Notes under the pieces: model-generated | Told to the model about the DNA's origin: nothing | Databases searched by the model: none | The model's input: the letters and a program-made list of their open reading frames with translations, nothing else | From: a virus | Length of the DNA: 22,855 bases | Direction: 5' to 3' (one strand) | Virus record (IMG/VR): IMGVR_UViG_3300043398_000032 | Span: 1-22,855 of that record | Shown here: positions 6,198-12,611 of the stretch, in pieces | How the letters are laid out: each line of letters opens with the position of its first letter | Position numbering within the stretch: the stretch's first letter is position 1 | Translations under genes and position numbers: made by a program

Positions 6198-8117
6198 ATG
6201 TTAGATAAGTCAAAAATCTTATATCTAGATACTGTTTTTTCTAAAGAGCTTGCCACCGATGCAGAAGGCAACATTGAATCAATCATTGTTGAAGGATATG
6301 CAAGTACTAATGATATTGACCGAGCAGGTGATGTAGTTAGTGCCACGGTATGGGAGAAGGGTCTAGAGAACTATCTTAAAAACCCAATTATCTTAGCTTA
6401 TCATGACTATCATCAACCTGTTGGTCGGATGCTGGAACATAAAGTAGATAAAAAAGGTCTTTGGATTAAAGCACGTATCTCCTCAGCTGCTGAGGATGTT
6501 TACAACCTAGTAAAAGACAGTGTTATGACTGCGTTTAGTATTGGATTCCGTATCATAGATGCAGAATATAATCAAGCCGCAGAGGTCTTTTTAATCAAGG
6601 AAATTGAATTACATGAAATTTCAGTAGTTCCAGTACCTTGCAATCAAAACACATTGTTTAGTTTATCCAAGGCTTTTGATAGCGCCGAGGATTTTAATTC
6701 TTATAAACTGCTATTCGCACCAAAAGACAAGACAGCTAAAGAGCTGACGGCTCCCGCGAGTGGTGAAAGCAACCCAAAAAAGGAATGGAAAATGACTCCA
6801 GAAGAAATCCAGGCTCAAATTGAAGCCGCAGCTGTAAAAGCAGCAACCTCCGCCGTAGCCGCCGTTGAAGCTGCTCGTGTTAAAGCAGAAGCTGATGCTG
6901 CTGCAAAAGCCAAAGCCGACGCAGAATTTGATGCACGTATCAAAGCTGCTGTTCAAGTTGGCGAGAGCGGTGCTGAAAAGCTCGCAAAAGAACTAGAAAG
7001 CCGCATTGCTGGTCAGCAAAAATCTATTGATGATCTAATGAGCTCTCTAAAAGAGAAATCGGCAGAAATCGAAGCAATGCAAAAGAGCAAAATGTCTTTT
7101 GCTAACGGTTCTAGCGATGCCATCTCTTATGCTGAAAAAGAAGCAGCAGTTATGCTGAGTAAAATGTCCGGTAAGTCTATAGAGGCTACTAAACTAGGTC
7201 GCGCTCTAGTAGAGAAAATCGGCCCTCACCAGCCTGCTAGCGGTACCTGGGAACAAGAAGTAAGCAACCAAATGGAAGCTGAAGTTCGTCGTAAGCTAGT
7301 TGTATCACCTATTCTGCGTCAAGTTGCTATGCAGACTAACGTTATGACTATGCCTTTGAATCCTGAAGCAGGTTATGGCACATGGGTTACTAATGCACAA
7401 TTCGGTACTACCGCTAGCTCTGGTGCAACCCAAACCCATCAGTTATCCGAAATTACTCTGAATTGCTATAAATTAGCCACGCGCGAATATATGCAGTACG
7501 AAGAAGAAGAAGACTCTTTGATTGTATTGATGCCTATTGTTCGTGATGCAATGCTGCGTCGCGTAGCTAAGTCTGTTGACAAGGCTATGTTGTTGGGTGC
7601 TGGTGCTGGTGCAGATCCTGTTAAAGGTCTAGCTATTTACGACGCCTCTTCTGCTGTTACTTCTGCTGTTGCAAACAAGGCAACCGTTGCTAACATGATT
7701 GCACTGCGTCGTGACCTGGGTGCCTGGGGCCTAGACCCTTCAGAAGTTACTTTCGTTGTATCTACTGACATTTACTACGACCTACTAGAAGACGCAAGCT
7801 TCCAGACTGTTGATAAGATTGGTGATAAAGCCACTCTGTTGACAGGTCAAATTGGTTCTATTGCTAACAGCCCTGTGCTGGTAAGCGCCGAGATGCCTTC
7901 CAAGGCTGCTGGTACTGTCACTGGTACTAACAACATTGGTGCTATCGCTCTTAATACTCGCAACTTCATCGTTGGTAATCAACGTGGTCTGCGTATTGAT
8001 ACGCAAGAGTTGGTTGAGTCTCAACAGAAAGTACTGGTTGCCTCCCTGCGCACTGGTATGACACAGTTGACTACTAACCTGGGTGGTGCAGTTTCCACCT
8101 TCCGTTGGATAGCTTAA
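6198..8117 (+). CDS. Prohead protease-scaffold-major capsid protein fusion (HK97 type)
   Basis: A 639-residue single reading frame joins three head functions usually split between two or three genes. Residues 1-160 are an HK97-type prohead protease: AYHDYHQPVGR with candidate catalytic H69 or H72, MTAFSIGF with S114, and IELHEISVVPVPC. Residues 200-297 are alanine- and lysine-rich coiled coil, equivalent to the HK97 delta/scaffold region. Residues about 350-639 are the HK97-fold capsid protein, with EVRRKLVVSPILRQ, YEEEEDSLIVLMP and MLLGAGAGADPVKGL. Codons shift to CGT and CTG in the capsid part. AAGGA at 6188-6192 overlaps the portal stop. An internal start at 6792 could make scaffold-capsid without protease, and an A_AAA_AAG heptamer lies just before it. 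Self-cleavage is expected but no cleavage site can be assigned. Confidence 0.93.
   Translation: MLDKSKILYLDTVFSKELATDAEGNIESIIVEGYASTNDIDRAGDVVSATVWEKGLENYLKNPIILAYHDYHQPVGRMLEHKVDKKGLWIKARISSAAEDVYNLVKDSVMTAFSIGFRIIDAEYNQAAEVFLIKEIELHEISVVPVPCNQNTLFSLSKAFDSAEDFNSYKLLFAPKDKTAKELTAPASGESNPKKEWKMTPEEIQAQIEAAAVKAATSAVAAVEAARVKAEADAAAKAKADAEFDARIKAAVQVGESGAEKLAKELESRIAGQQKSIDDLMSSLKEKSAEIEAMQKSKMSFANGSSDAISYAEKEAAVMLSKMSGKSIEATKLGRALVEKIGPHQPASGTWEQEVSNQMEAEVRRKLVVSPILRQVAMQTNVMTMPLNPEAGYGTWVTNAQFGTTASSGATQTHQLSEITLNCYKLATREYMQYEEEEDSLIVLMPIVRDAMLRRVAKSVDKAMLLGAGAGADPVKGLAIYDASSAVTSAVANKATVANMIALRRDLGAWGLDPSEVTFVVSTDIYYDLLEDASFQTVDKIGDKATLLTGQIGSIANSPVLVSAEMPSKAAGTVTGTNNIGAIALNTRNFIVGNQRGLRIDTQELVESQQKVLVASLRTGMTQLTTNLGGAVSTFRWIA
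6776..6794 (+). promoter_or_regulatory. Candidate internal ribosome binding site and slippery heptamer in the capsid fusion gene
   Basis: In-frame ATG at 6792 (M199) is preceded by AAAGGAA (6779-6785), a Shine-Dalgarno match 6 nt away. It sits exactly at the protease-scaffold junction, giving a 441-residue scaffold-capsid protein. The overlapping heptamer A_AAA_AAG (6776-6782) is in the correct zero frame for -1 slippage. A -1 shift would reach a TGA at 6821-6823 and give a protease-only product of about 208 residues. Confidence 0.5.
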
Positions 8118-8125
8118 TCTAACTA

Positions 8126-8148
8126 AACAGGGCTTCGGCCCTGTTTTT
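8126..8148 (+). terminator. Terminator after the capsid gene
   Basis: ACAGGGC (8127-8133) pairs with GCCCTGT (8138-8144) around a stable TTCG tetraloop, extended by one A-T pair and followed by TTTT. It begins 8 bp after the capsid stop. Partial termination would let capsid exceed the downstream connector and neck proteins. Its 3' arm is shared with the hairpin at 8143-8181. Confidence 0.85.
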
Positions 8149-8181
8149 ATAAACATATTTTATTAGTGTGTTTATAAAAAC
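8143..8181 (+). repeat. Perfect 13-bp inverted repeat overlapping the capsid terminator
   Basis: GTTTTTATAAACA (8143-8155) is the exact reverse complement of TGTTTATAAAAAC (8169-8181), with a 13-nt loop. The left arm reuses the last bases and T-run of the terminator at 8126-8148, so the two structures compete. The right arm ends just before the AAAGGA of the connector gene. Confidence 0.8.
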
Positions 8182-8192
8182 AAAGGACAATC

Positions 8193-8753
8193 ATGGCAGA
8201 TAACTTAGTAACTAAATCAGAGTACAAGGCATATGCTGCGCTCACTACACCGAATCACGATACAGAAATAGATTCTCTAGTACCTAAAGTATCTGCTTTT
8301 GTTAAAACATACTGTAATACTACTTTCGTAGACTACTTACGTAACCCTAAGGTGGATCTATTTAATGGTGGTACCGACTCTCTTATATTAACAGAAGGTC
8401 CGGTCCAAGAAATCTTATCTGTAGAGGGAAGCATAGACTATGGACAAACGTACACTAATCTAGTAGAATTTACAGATTGGGTATCTGATAACTATTTAAT
8501 ATTACCTGTAGTGTCGTTTCCATATCGCCTAAAGGGGTATAAAGTAACGTACTTTGCTGGGTATACAACTATCCCCCAGGATTTAAAGTTGGCTATTTTT
8601 GATTTGATTACGTACTATCGCAAAAACGATGGTGCCGTACACTCCAATAAAGCACCCGGAACCAATAGCGTTCAAATTGAGTACATTAGCAATACTACTC
8701 TACCGGCTCATATACGTAGAGTTCTAGACTTATATAAGTTGGATTATGTATGA
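8193..8753 (+). CDS. Head-tail connector protein (HK97 gp6-like)
   Basis: A 186-residue protein resembling the gp6/gp15-type adaptors that form the ring under the portal. Seen: an N-terminal helix TKSEYKAYAALTTPNHDTEIDSLV followed by SAFVKTYCNTTF, a central beta segment with RLKGYKVTYFAGYTTIPQDLKLAIFDLITYYR, and a C-terminal LPAHIRRVLDLYK. The phrase GYxxIPxDLKxAxxDLxxYY is the hallmark I rely on. The AAAGGA at 8182-8187 sets the start, 75 bp after the capsid stop. Its stop overlaps the next gene's start as ATGA (8750-8753), so the neck genes are translationally coupled. Confidence 0.85.
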   Translation: MADNLVTKSEYKAYAALTTPNHDTEIDSLVPKVSAFVKTYCNTTFVDYLRNPKVDLFNGGTDSLILTEGPVQEILSVEGSIDYGQTYTNLVEFTDWVSDNYLILPVVSFPYRLKGYKVTYFAGYTTIPQDLKLAIFDLITYYRKNDGAVHSNKAPGTNSVQIEYISNTTLPAHIRRVLDLYKLDYV

Positions 8754-9994
8754 CAATATGGGACGACCTACAGACTTTAGTTAATAAGAAATCTAAAGAG
8801 TATAGAGTTTCTAGTGATGCTAACGTACACTGTATGGATGTAGGCATTGCTGCGCTAAAGGCTTCTGATCCTAAAATTACATTTGCTCAAAAAGAAAAAA
8901 TACATAGGCTATTTCGTAAAGAGTTCTTTCTTTCTAACTCTTTAGAGGATGCAGTAGCCCATGCTAGAAACAGAGGTAACATTGATCTGTGCCTCTTCGT
9001 TGAGGACCCGAAGTGGGGCGACTTTATTGTAGGCCCTAGCTATGGTACTCTACGTAAGCGGACCAGCCTGGCCCTAAAGGAGGCCAAACCGGTCACTCCT
9101 TTTACTGGCGTAGATGAAGACGGTAACACAGTCACCAATATCGGCCATCTATCGCTACGCGATAATCGGGCCGCAACTACTCCACTTGAGTCCAAAGTTA
9201 CAGCAATTTACGATCTAGTATCTCATATACCTATTGTTAGTACTGTAGTCAATAGAAAACTTGAGGCATTGCAAAAAACTCACAAAGTCGATACAGTGTA
9301 CCAATATAATAGAAAATCCTTCGATACTAACTCCTTTCTAGGGGTTCTTGGAGAAGGCACAATATTAGTTACCTTACAGACTGCAGCTAAAAATGCTGAG
9401 TTAGCTAAGCTAGAAGCTAAAATTGAAAGAGAGTTAAAAGACTATCTAAGTAGTGAGAAGTTGCAGAAAAAGTTACTTACTCAAAAAGGCTCAAACTCTA
9501 TAGTAGAGGACATTATAGGTCTTATAGCTGCGAAAATGGTTGGTAAGAGTTTTATTCCTGGAAGTAAACATTCTACAAAACCTACAAAAACAGCAACCAC
9601 TGAACTAGCTGGAAAAAGTAGTGTAAGCGTATCTAGACCAGTGTTACGTTCCCCAAAGGGCAAGTTCTTTAGTCTTACTAGTTTACAATCTTTATTAAAT
9701 GCTAACTTAGTACAAAAAGTAAAAGAGAATATGGGTTCTGGTAATAGGCGGGATATTCTTAATTTAAGAACAGGGCGTCTAGCAGAATCGGCTAAGGTAG
9801 AGAGATTGTCAGTTAGTAGAGATGGTAATATAACTGCATTTTATAGTTACATGAAAAACCCATATGCTACATTCTCCACAGGTGGTGCACAGTCTAGCCC
9901 CTCTAGCCGTGACCCTAAGCTGCTAATATCTAAGTCAATTCGTGAGATATCTACTCCGCAAGTGGCTAATCGTTTAAGGGCTGTATTGATATGA
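8750..9994 (+). CDS. Putative neck / tail completion protein
   Basis: A 414-residue protein of no family I can name with certainty. It is coupled by ATGA overlaps to the connector before it and the tail terminator after it, the place of head completion (neck) proteins in siphoviruses. Residues 1-130 are soluble and mixed alpha/beta; about 200-245 are lysine/glutamate-rich helix (NAELAKLEAKIERELKDYL); about 265-310 are Ser/Thr/Lys-rich and probably flexible; 330-414 look like a small tail-completion domain with LNLRTGRLAES and YMKNPYATF. It is much longer than usual neck proteins (100-200 residues), which suggests a fusion of an extra N-terminal domain to a completion domain. No nuclease or protease motif is visible. 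Confidence 0.6.
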   Translation: MTIWDDLQTLVNKKSKEYRVSSDANVHCMDVGIAALKASDPKITFAQKEKIHRLFRKEFFLSNSLEDAVAHARNRGNIDLCLFVEDPKWGDFIVGPSYGTLRKRTSLALKEAKPVTPFTGVDEDGNTVTNIGHLSLRDNRAATTPLESKVTAIYDLVSHIPIVSTVVNRKLEALQKTHKVDTVYQYNRKSFDTNSFLGVLGEGTILVTLQTAAKNAELAKLEAKIERELKDYLSSEKLQKKLLTQKGSNSIVEDIIGLIAAKMVGKSFIPGSKHSTKPTKTATTELAGKSSVSVSRPVLRSPKGKFFSLTSLQSLLNANLVQKVKENMGSGNRRDILNLRTGRLAESAKVERLSVSRDGNITAFYSYMKNPYATFSTGGAQSSPSSRDPKLLISKSIREISTPQVANRLRAVLI

Positions 9995-10437
9995 GTAGAA
10001 GATCAAGCATAGTTAAAGCACTTGCAGAAAAATTCAATACCTTACTAGACGGTTCAGCACCGTACAACTTTAACCTGTACAGCAAGGCTGAGCCAAAGCT
10101 AAAGTTCTGGGATGAATGTTTAGAGTTTCCAGCAGTATTTGTAACACCTGGAAGTGAGCAGCGCGAGTATCATCCTTCTGGGTTTACTTGGGGTCATCTA
10201 GGTGTATGTCTAAAGGTATACGTTAAAAGCGACTCTGCACAAGAGGACTTAGAGGTACTATTAGAAACCTTAGAGAGATTAATTGACGATAATAGAGTAC
10301 TAGTGTATGATGTAGCTAATAACTATGATACCACAGAAATACTTATTGAGTCCATTACAACAGACGAGGGACTGTTACACCCTTACGGTGTCGGCGAGAT
10401 TAATCTTCTTGTACGCTACCAAATCATGAAACCGTGA
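9991..10437 (+). CDS. Tail terminator protein
   Basis: A 148-residue protein with the pattern of gpU-like tail terminators: helix RRSSIVKALAEKFNTLL, a beta strand with LEFPAVFVTPGSEQ, LGVCLKVYVKSDSAQEDLEVLLETLERLI, and a final GVGEINLLVRYQI. Such proteins cap the tail tube when it reaches tape-measure length and dock the head. It starts in an ATGA overlap with the preceding gene and precedes the major tail protein, the usual location. Its stop TGA lies inside the GTGACC arm of the structured intergenic region that follows. The call is by size, secondary-structure pattern and position. Confidence 0.72.
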   Translation: MSRRSSIVKALAEKFNTLLDGSAPYNFNLYSKAEPKLKFWDECLEFPAVFVTPGSEQREYHPSGFTWGHLGVCLKVYVKSDSAQEDLEVLLETLERLIDDNRVLVYDVANNYDTTEILIESITTDEGLLHPYGVGEINLLVRYQIMKP

Positions 10438-10496
10438 CCTAATTAAACCGCAACAGATAATTGTCTAGTTAAATTTTAGCGGGTCACCTAATTAAA
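10434..10496 (+). promoter_or_regulatory. Structured leader before the major tail protein gene
   Basis: GTGACCTAATTAAA (10434-10447) is repeated with one change as GTCACCTAATTAAA (10483-10496). That change turns the pair into inverted arms too: GTGACC (10434-10439) against GGTCAC (10482-10487). CCGC (10448-10451) can also pair with GCGG (10479-10482). An AGATAATTGTCT near-palindrome lies at 10455-10466. No T-run follows and no good promoter is visible, so it may shape translation or mRNA stability of the abundant tail protein. Confidence 0.55.
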
Positions 10497-10506
10497 AGGA
10501 ACAAGT

Positions 10507-11646
10507 ATGTCATTTAATCTAATACGTAATAGCCGTGTTTTCTTCACGACTAACGTAGACACCCTCGGTATCGTACAGACTACTGGTCTGACCCCTACCA
10601 ATACTTTTGAAATTCAAGTACTAGACGGTTTTAGCTTCAGCCAAAATACTTCTAGCGAAACTGTAACCATTAATGAAGCCGGAGCTGCTCCTATCCGTGG
10701 CCAGCGTAGTTTTAATACTGCACTTGACCCCGTAGACTTCTCTATGTCCACGTACCTACGCCCACGCGTTGATACTACGACTATTACGGCTGAAGAGTGT
10801 GTACTATGGAATGCGCTTGGTGGCGTCGATGCAATCGGTGGAACCAACCCAGCATGGACTGACGGTAGTACTACTGGCCCCGTAGCTGCTCAGCTTGATT
10901 TTGCTGGCTCTAATGCTCACCAACTACAGAAATTCGGTTTGATTGTTATCGTAGATAGCAGCTGCTACCTTATTGATAACGCCGCCCTAGATACTGCTAC
11001 TCTTGACTTCGGTATCGACGCAATCGGTATGGTTGCTTGGGCTGGTAAGGGTACAGCAATGCGCCAGTTGGCTGGTGTAACTGCTACTGAAGGTGCAACA
11101 GTTACATTCGGTTCCGGCCTGACAGGTACCGGCAAAGGTAAGGTTACTACCGCACGTTACATTACTAATAAGTTATCTACTCTAGCTCTAGAAGCTAATA
11201 TTAGTGGTGGCGGTACAGCATACACGATCGCTATTACAGGTGGTAGCATTACTATCTCCAACAACCTTACGTACTTGACACCTGCTAACCTAGGTACTGT
11301 AAATCAGCCTATCGGTTACTTCACAGGTACGCGTTCTATCACTGGTTCAGTTACAGCTTACCTGCGTACTGGTGCCGGCTTATCCGCTAGCTTGTTATCT
11401 GATATGCTAGCTGCAGCTGCTTCTTCATCAGAAACCAAGTATAAAATGGTAGTTGCAATGGGTGGTTCTACAAACGCTAACCGTGTTGACTTGGTAATGA
11501 ATGGTGCTATGCTTACTATTCCTACCTTGACAACTGAGCAAGTTGTATCTACTACAATCAATTTCACAGCTCAACCATATACCGGTTCGAACTACGATTT
11601 GACTGCAACCAACGAATTGGTAGTAAAGTATTACGCTACTGCCTAA
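10507..11646 (+). CDS. Major tail tube protein
   Basis: A 379-residue protein resembling the long major tail proteins of T5-type siphoviruses (pb6-like), which stack as rings around the tape measure. Residues 1-120 contain FNLIRNSRVFFTTNV, INEAGAAPIRGQRSFNTALDPVDFSMSTYLRP and ITAEECVLWNALGG, a pattern I associate with that family. Residues about 225-379 are beta-rich and Thr/Gly-rich. It uses CGT, CTG and GGT codons more than its neighbours, in keeping with high expression, and has AAAAGGAA before ATG 10507. Two successive terminators follow. The tube fold is inferred from position between tail terminator and chaperones. Confidence 0.85.
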   Translation: MSFNLIRNSRVFFTTNVDTLGIVQTTGLTPTNTFEIQVLDGFSFSQNTSSETVTINEAGAAPIRGQRSFNTALDPVDFSMSTYLRPRVDTTTITAEECVLWNALGGVDAIGGTNPAWTDGSTTGPVAAQLDFAGSNAHQLQKFGLIVIVDSSCYLIDNAALDTATLDFGIDAIGMVAWAGKGTAMRQLAGVTATEGATVTFGSGLTGTGKGKVTTARYITNKLSTLALEANISGGGTAYTIAITGGSITISNNLTYLTPANLGTVNQPIGYFTGTRSITGSVTAYLRTGAGLSASLLSDMLAAAASSSETKYKMVVAMGGSTNANRVDLVMNGAMLTIPTLTTEQVVSTTINFTAQPYTGSNYDLTATNELVVKYYATA

Positions 11647-11651
11647 AGATT

Positions 11652-11673
11652 ATAACACCTAAGTGTTATTTTT
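11652..11673 (+). terminator. First terminator after the major tail protein gene
   Basis: ATAACAC (11652-11658) pairs with GTGTTAT (11663-11669) over a 4-nt loop CTAA, followed by TTTT. The stem is AT-rich and alone would be weak. Confidence 0.6.
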
Positions 11674-11675
11674 AC

Positions 11676-11707
11676 AGACACCGGGTTGATCTCCGGTGTC
11701 TCTTTTT
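11676..11707 (+). terminator. Second, stronger terminator after the major tail protein gene
   Basis: AGACACCGG (11676-11684) pairs with CCGGTGTCT (11693-11701), a 9-bp stem with an 8-nt loop, followed by CTTTTT. It lies two bases after the first terminator. Together they would strongly reduce transcription into the chaperone genes, which are needed in small amounts. Confidence 0.88.
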
Positions 11708-11735
11708 CTTGTTATATAAAAATTAAAGGACATAT

Positions 11736-12140
11736 ATGGCCTCCATTAAAAACCTGCTGGTTCCTAGCAAAGAAATCTCCGTTGAATATCCCGGTCTGCC
11801 TGGCTTTGAGATTTCCATTTCTTTCCTGAGTCGTGAAACTCTGCAAAACATCCGTAAAAAAGCCACTAAGACTAGCTTTTCTCGTGGTAAAACTGTAGAA
11901 GAATTGAACGATGACCTATTCCTTAAGCTTTATGTTGAAGCTAGTATTAAGGGCTGGAAAGGTTTGACGCTCGCATATCTTGAGCAGCTTGCCCCCGTTG
12001 ACTTAGGTGACTCCGATTTGTCGGAAGAAGTAAAATACTCTGCCGAAGAAGCTCTAGACCTAATGAAGGCTAGCTCATCTTTTGACAGCTTTATTAGCGA
12101 GCAGGTAACAGACCTGGGAAACTTTTCGAAGAGCAAATAA
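11736..12140 (+). CDS. Tail assembly chaperone (lambda gpG-like)
   Basis: A 134-residue acidic-to-neutral protein just upstream of the tape measure gene, the place of lambda gene G, and smaller than its partner product made by frameshifting. It would coat the tape measure protein and help recruit tail tube subunits. Its sequence, from ASIKNLLVPSKEISVEY to SFISEQVTDLGNFSKSK, has beta then helical character. AAAGGA at 11725-11730 sets the start. A GGGAAAC slippery heptamer at 12116-12122, six codons before its stop, allows ribosomes to enter the -1 frame and make a 258-residue GT-type fusion. The function is inferred from position and this conserved frameshift layout. Confidence 0.85.
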   Translation: MASIKNLLVPSKEISVEYPGLPGFEISISFLSRETLQNIRKKATKTSFSRGKTVEELNDDLFLKLYVEASIKGWKGLTLAYLEQLAPVDLGDSDLSEEVKYSAEEALDLMKASSSFDSFISEQVTDLGNFSKSK

Positions 12141-12145
12141 GCTCT
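12116..12145 (+). promoter_or_regulatory. Programmed -1 frameshift site with downstream hairpin
   Basis: G_GGA_AAC (12116-12122) is in the zero frame of the upstream chaperone, as X_XXY_YYZ requires. Seven nucleotides later AGAGC (12130-12134) pairs with GCTCT (12141-12145) around a 6-nt loop that contains the zero-frame stop. The -1 frame is open from 12098 to 12511. Lambda uses GGGAAAG at the equivalent place. Confidence 0.85.
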
Positions 12146-12511
12146 ATAAAGGAAAAGATAAAGCAGTACTTCGATAACTCGGATGTAGGTATGACACGCG
12201 AGCACTATTTTGAAATGTGCGAGATGCTAGGCTCTACGCCAATCGAATCTGAAATCCCTCTAGAATTGGGGGATTTTCCTAGTTTTGTACAGTCCGTATT
12301 TCAGATATACTTTATGCTACGCGATATTTGGGAACCAATGTCAGGAGCATACATGGGTAAAGACCTATCTTGTATTTTTGATTTCTTCGGGTTGTACGAC
12401 TTTGAAAAAGAAGAACAACTGCTAGCCCTTACATTACTGCAACATATGGACCACTTTAGGTCTAAGCTAATAGCAAGTAAAAAACCCGTAACAAAGCCTC
12501 CTGCTAAGTAA
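12122..12511 (+). CDS. Tail assembly chaperone, -1 frame T domain (gpGT-like fusion with 11736)
   Basis: This half is read mainly as the C-terminal part of a frameshift fusion: 129 residues from 11736 through codon 12120-12122, then 129 residues here, 258 in total. An ATG exists at 12191, but the frame is open and protein-like before it (LFEEQISSIKEKIK, then QYFDNSDVG), and no Shine-Dalgarno sequence precedes that ATG (GATGTAGGT only). So the frameshift reading is preferred. The domain contains TREHYFEMCEMLG, LELGDFPSFVQSVFQIYFMLRDIWEPMSG and LLALTLLQHMDHFRSKL, and ends in a basic, proline-containing tail. In lambda the T part binds tube subunits while the G part binds the tape measure. Its stop is inside the terminator at 12496. 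Confidence 0.85.
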   Translation, partial: LFEEQISSIKEKIKQYFDNSDVGMTREHYFEMCEMLGSTPIESEIPLELGDFPSFVQSVFQIYFMLRDIWEPMSGAYMGKDLSCIFDFFGLYDFEKEEQLLALTLLQHMDHFRSKLIASKKPVTKPPAK

Positions 12512-12528
12512 TAGCCGGAGGCTTTTTT
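12496..12528 (+). terminator. Terminator overlapping the chaperone stop codon
   Basis: GCCTCC (12496-12501) pairs with GGAGGC (12517-12522) and is followed by TTTTTT (12523-12528). The loop contains the stop codon of the GT reading frame, so a terminating ribosome would cover the 5' arm. Translation of GT may therefore influence termination. A new promoter begins within 25 bp. Confidence 0.82.
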
Positions 12529-12534
12529 ATTGGT

Positions 12535-12577
12535 AAAAATTTTTTGATTTGACAGGTAATACCCTATGTGTTATAAT
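12535..12577 (+). promoter_or_regulatory. Sigma-70 promoter P3 for the tape measure and tail-tip genes
   Basis: AAAAATTTTTT (12535-12545) is followed by TTGACA (12549-12554), a 17-bp spacer and TATAAT (12572-12577) with extended -10 TGT. The bases before the -10 (ATGTGTTATAAT) match P1 and P2 (ACGTGCTATAAT) at 10 of 12 positions. Transcription should start near 12584, about 50 nt before the tape measure ATG. Confidence 0.9.
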
Positions 12578-12611
12578 TGGTGGATCAAAAAAGTTACGTA
12601 TAAATTTTATA

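Noticed and set aside
7785-8156. Minus-strand open frame across the capsid gene end and terminator
   Set aside because: It is antisense to a highly conserved capsid region and shows no domain or start signal.
12191-12511. Independent chaperone gene starting at ATG 12191
   Set aside because: There is no ribosome binding site, and the frame is open and protein-like upstream to 12098 with an in-phase GGGAAAC. The frameshift fusion explains it better, though some internal initiation cannot be excluded.
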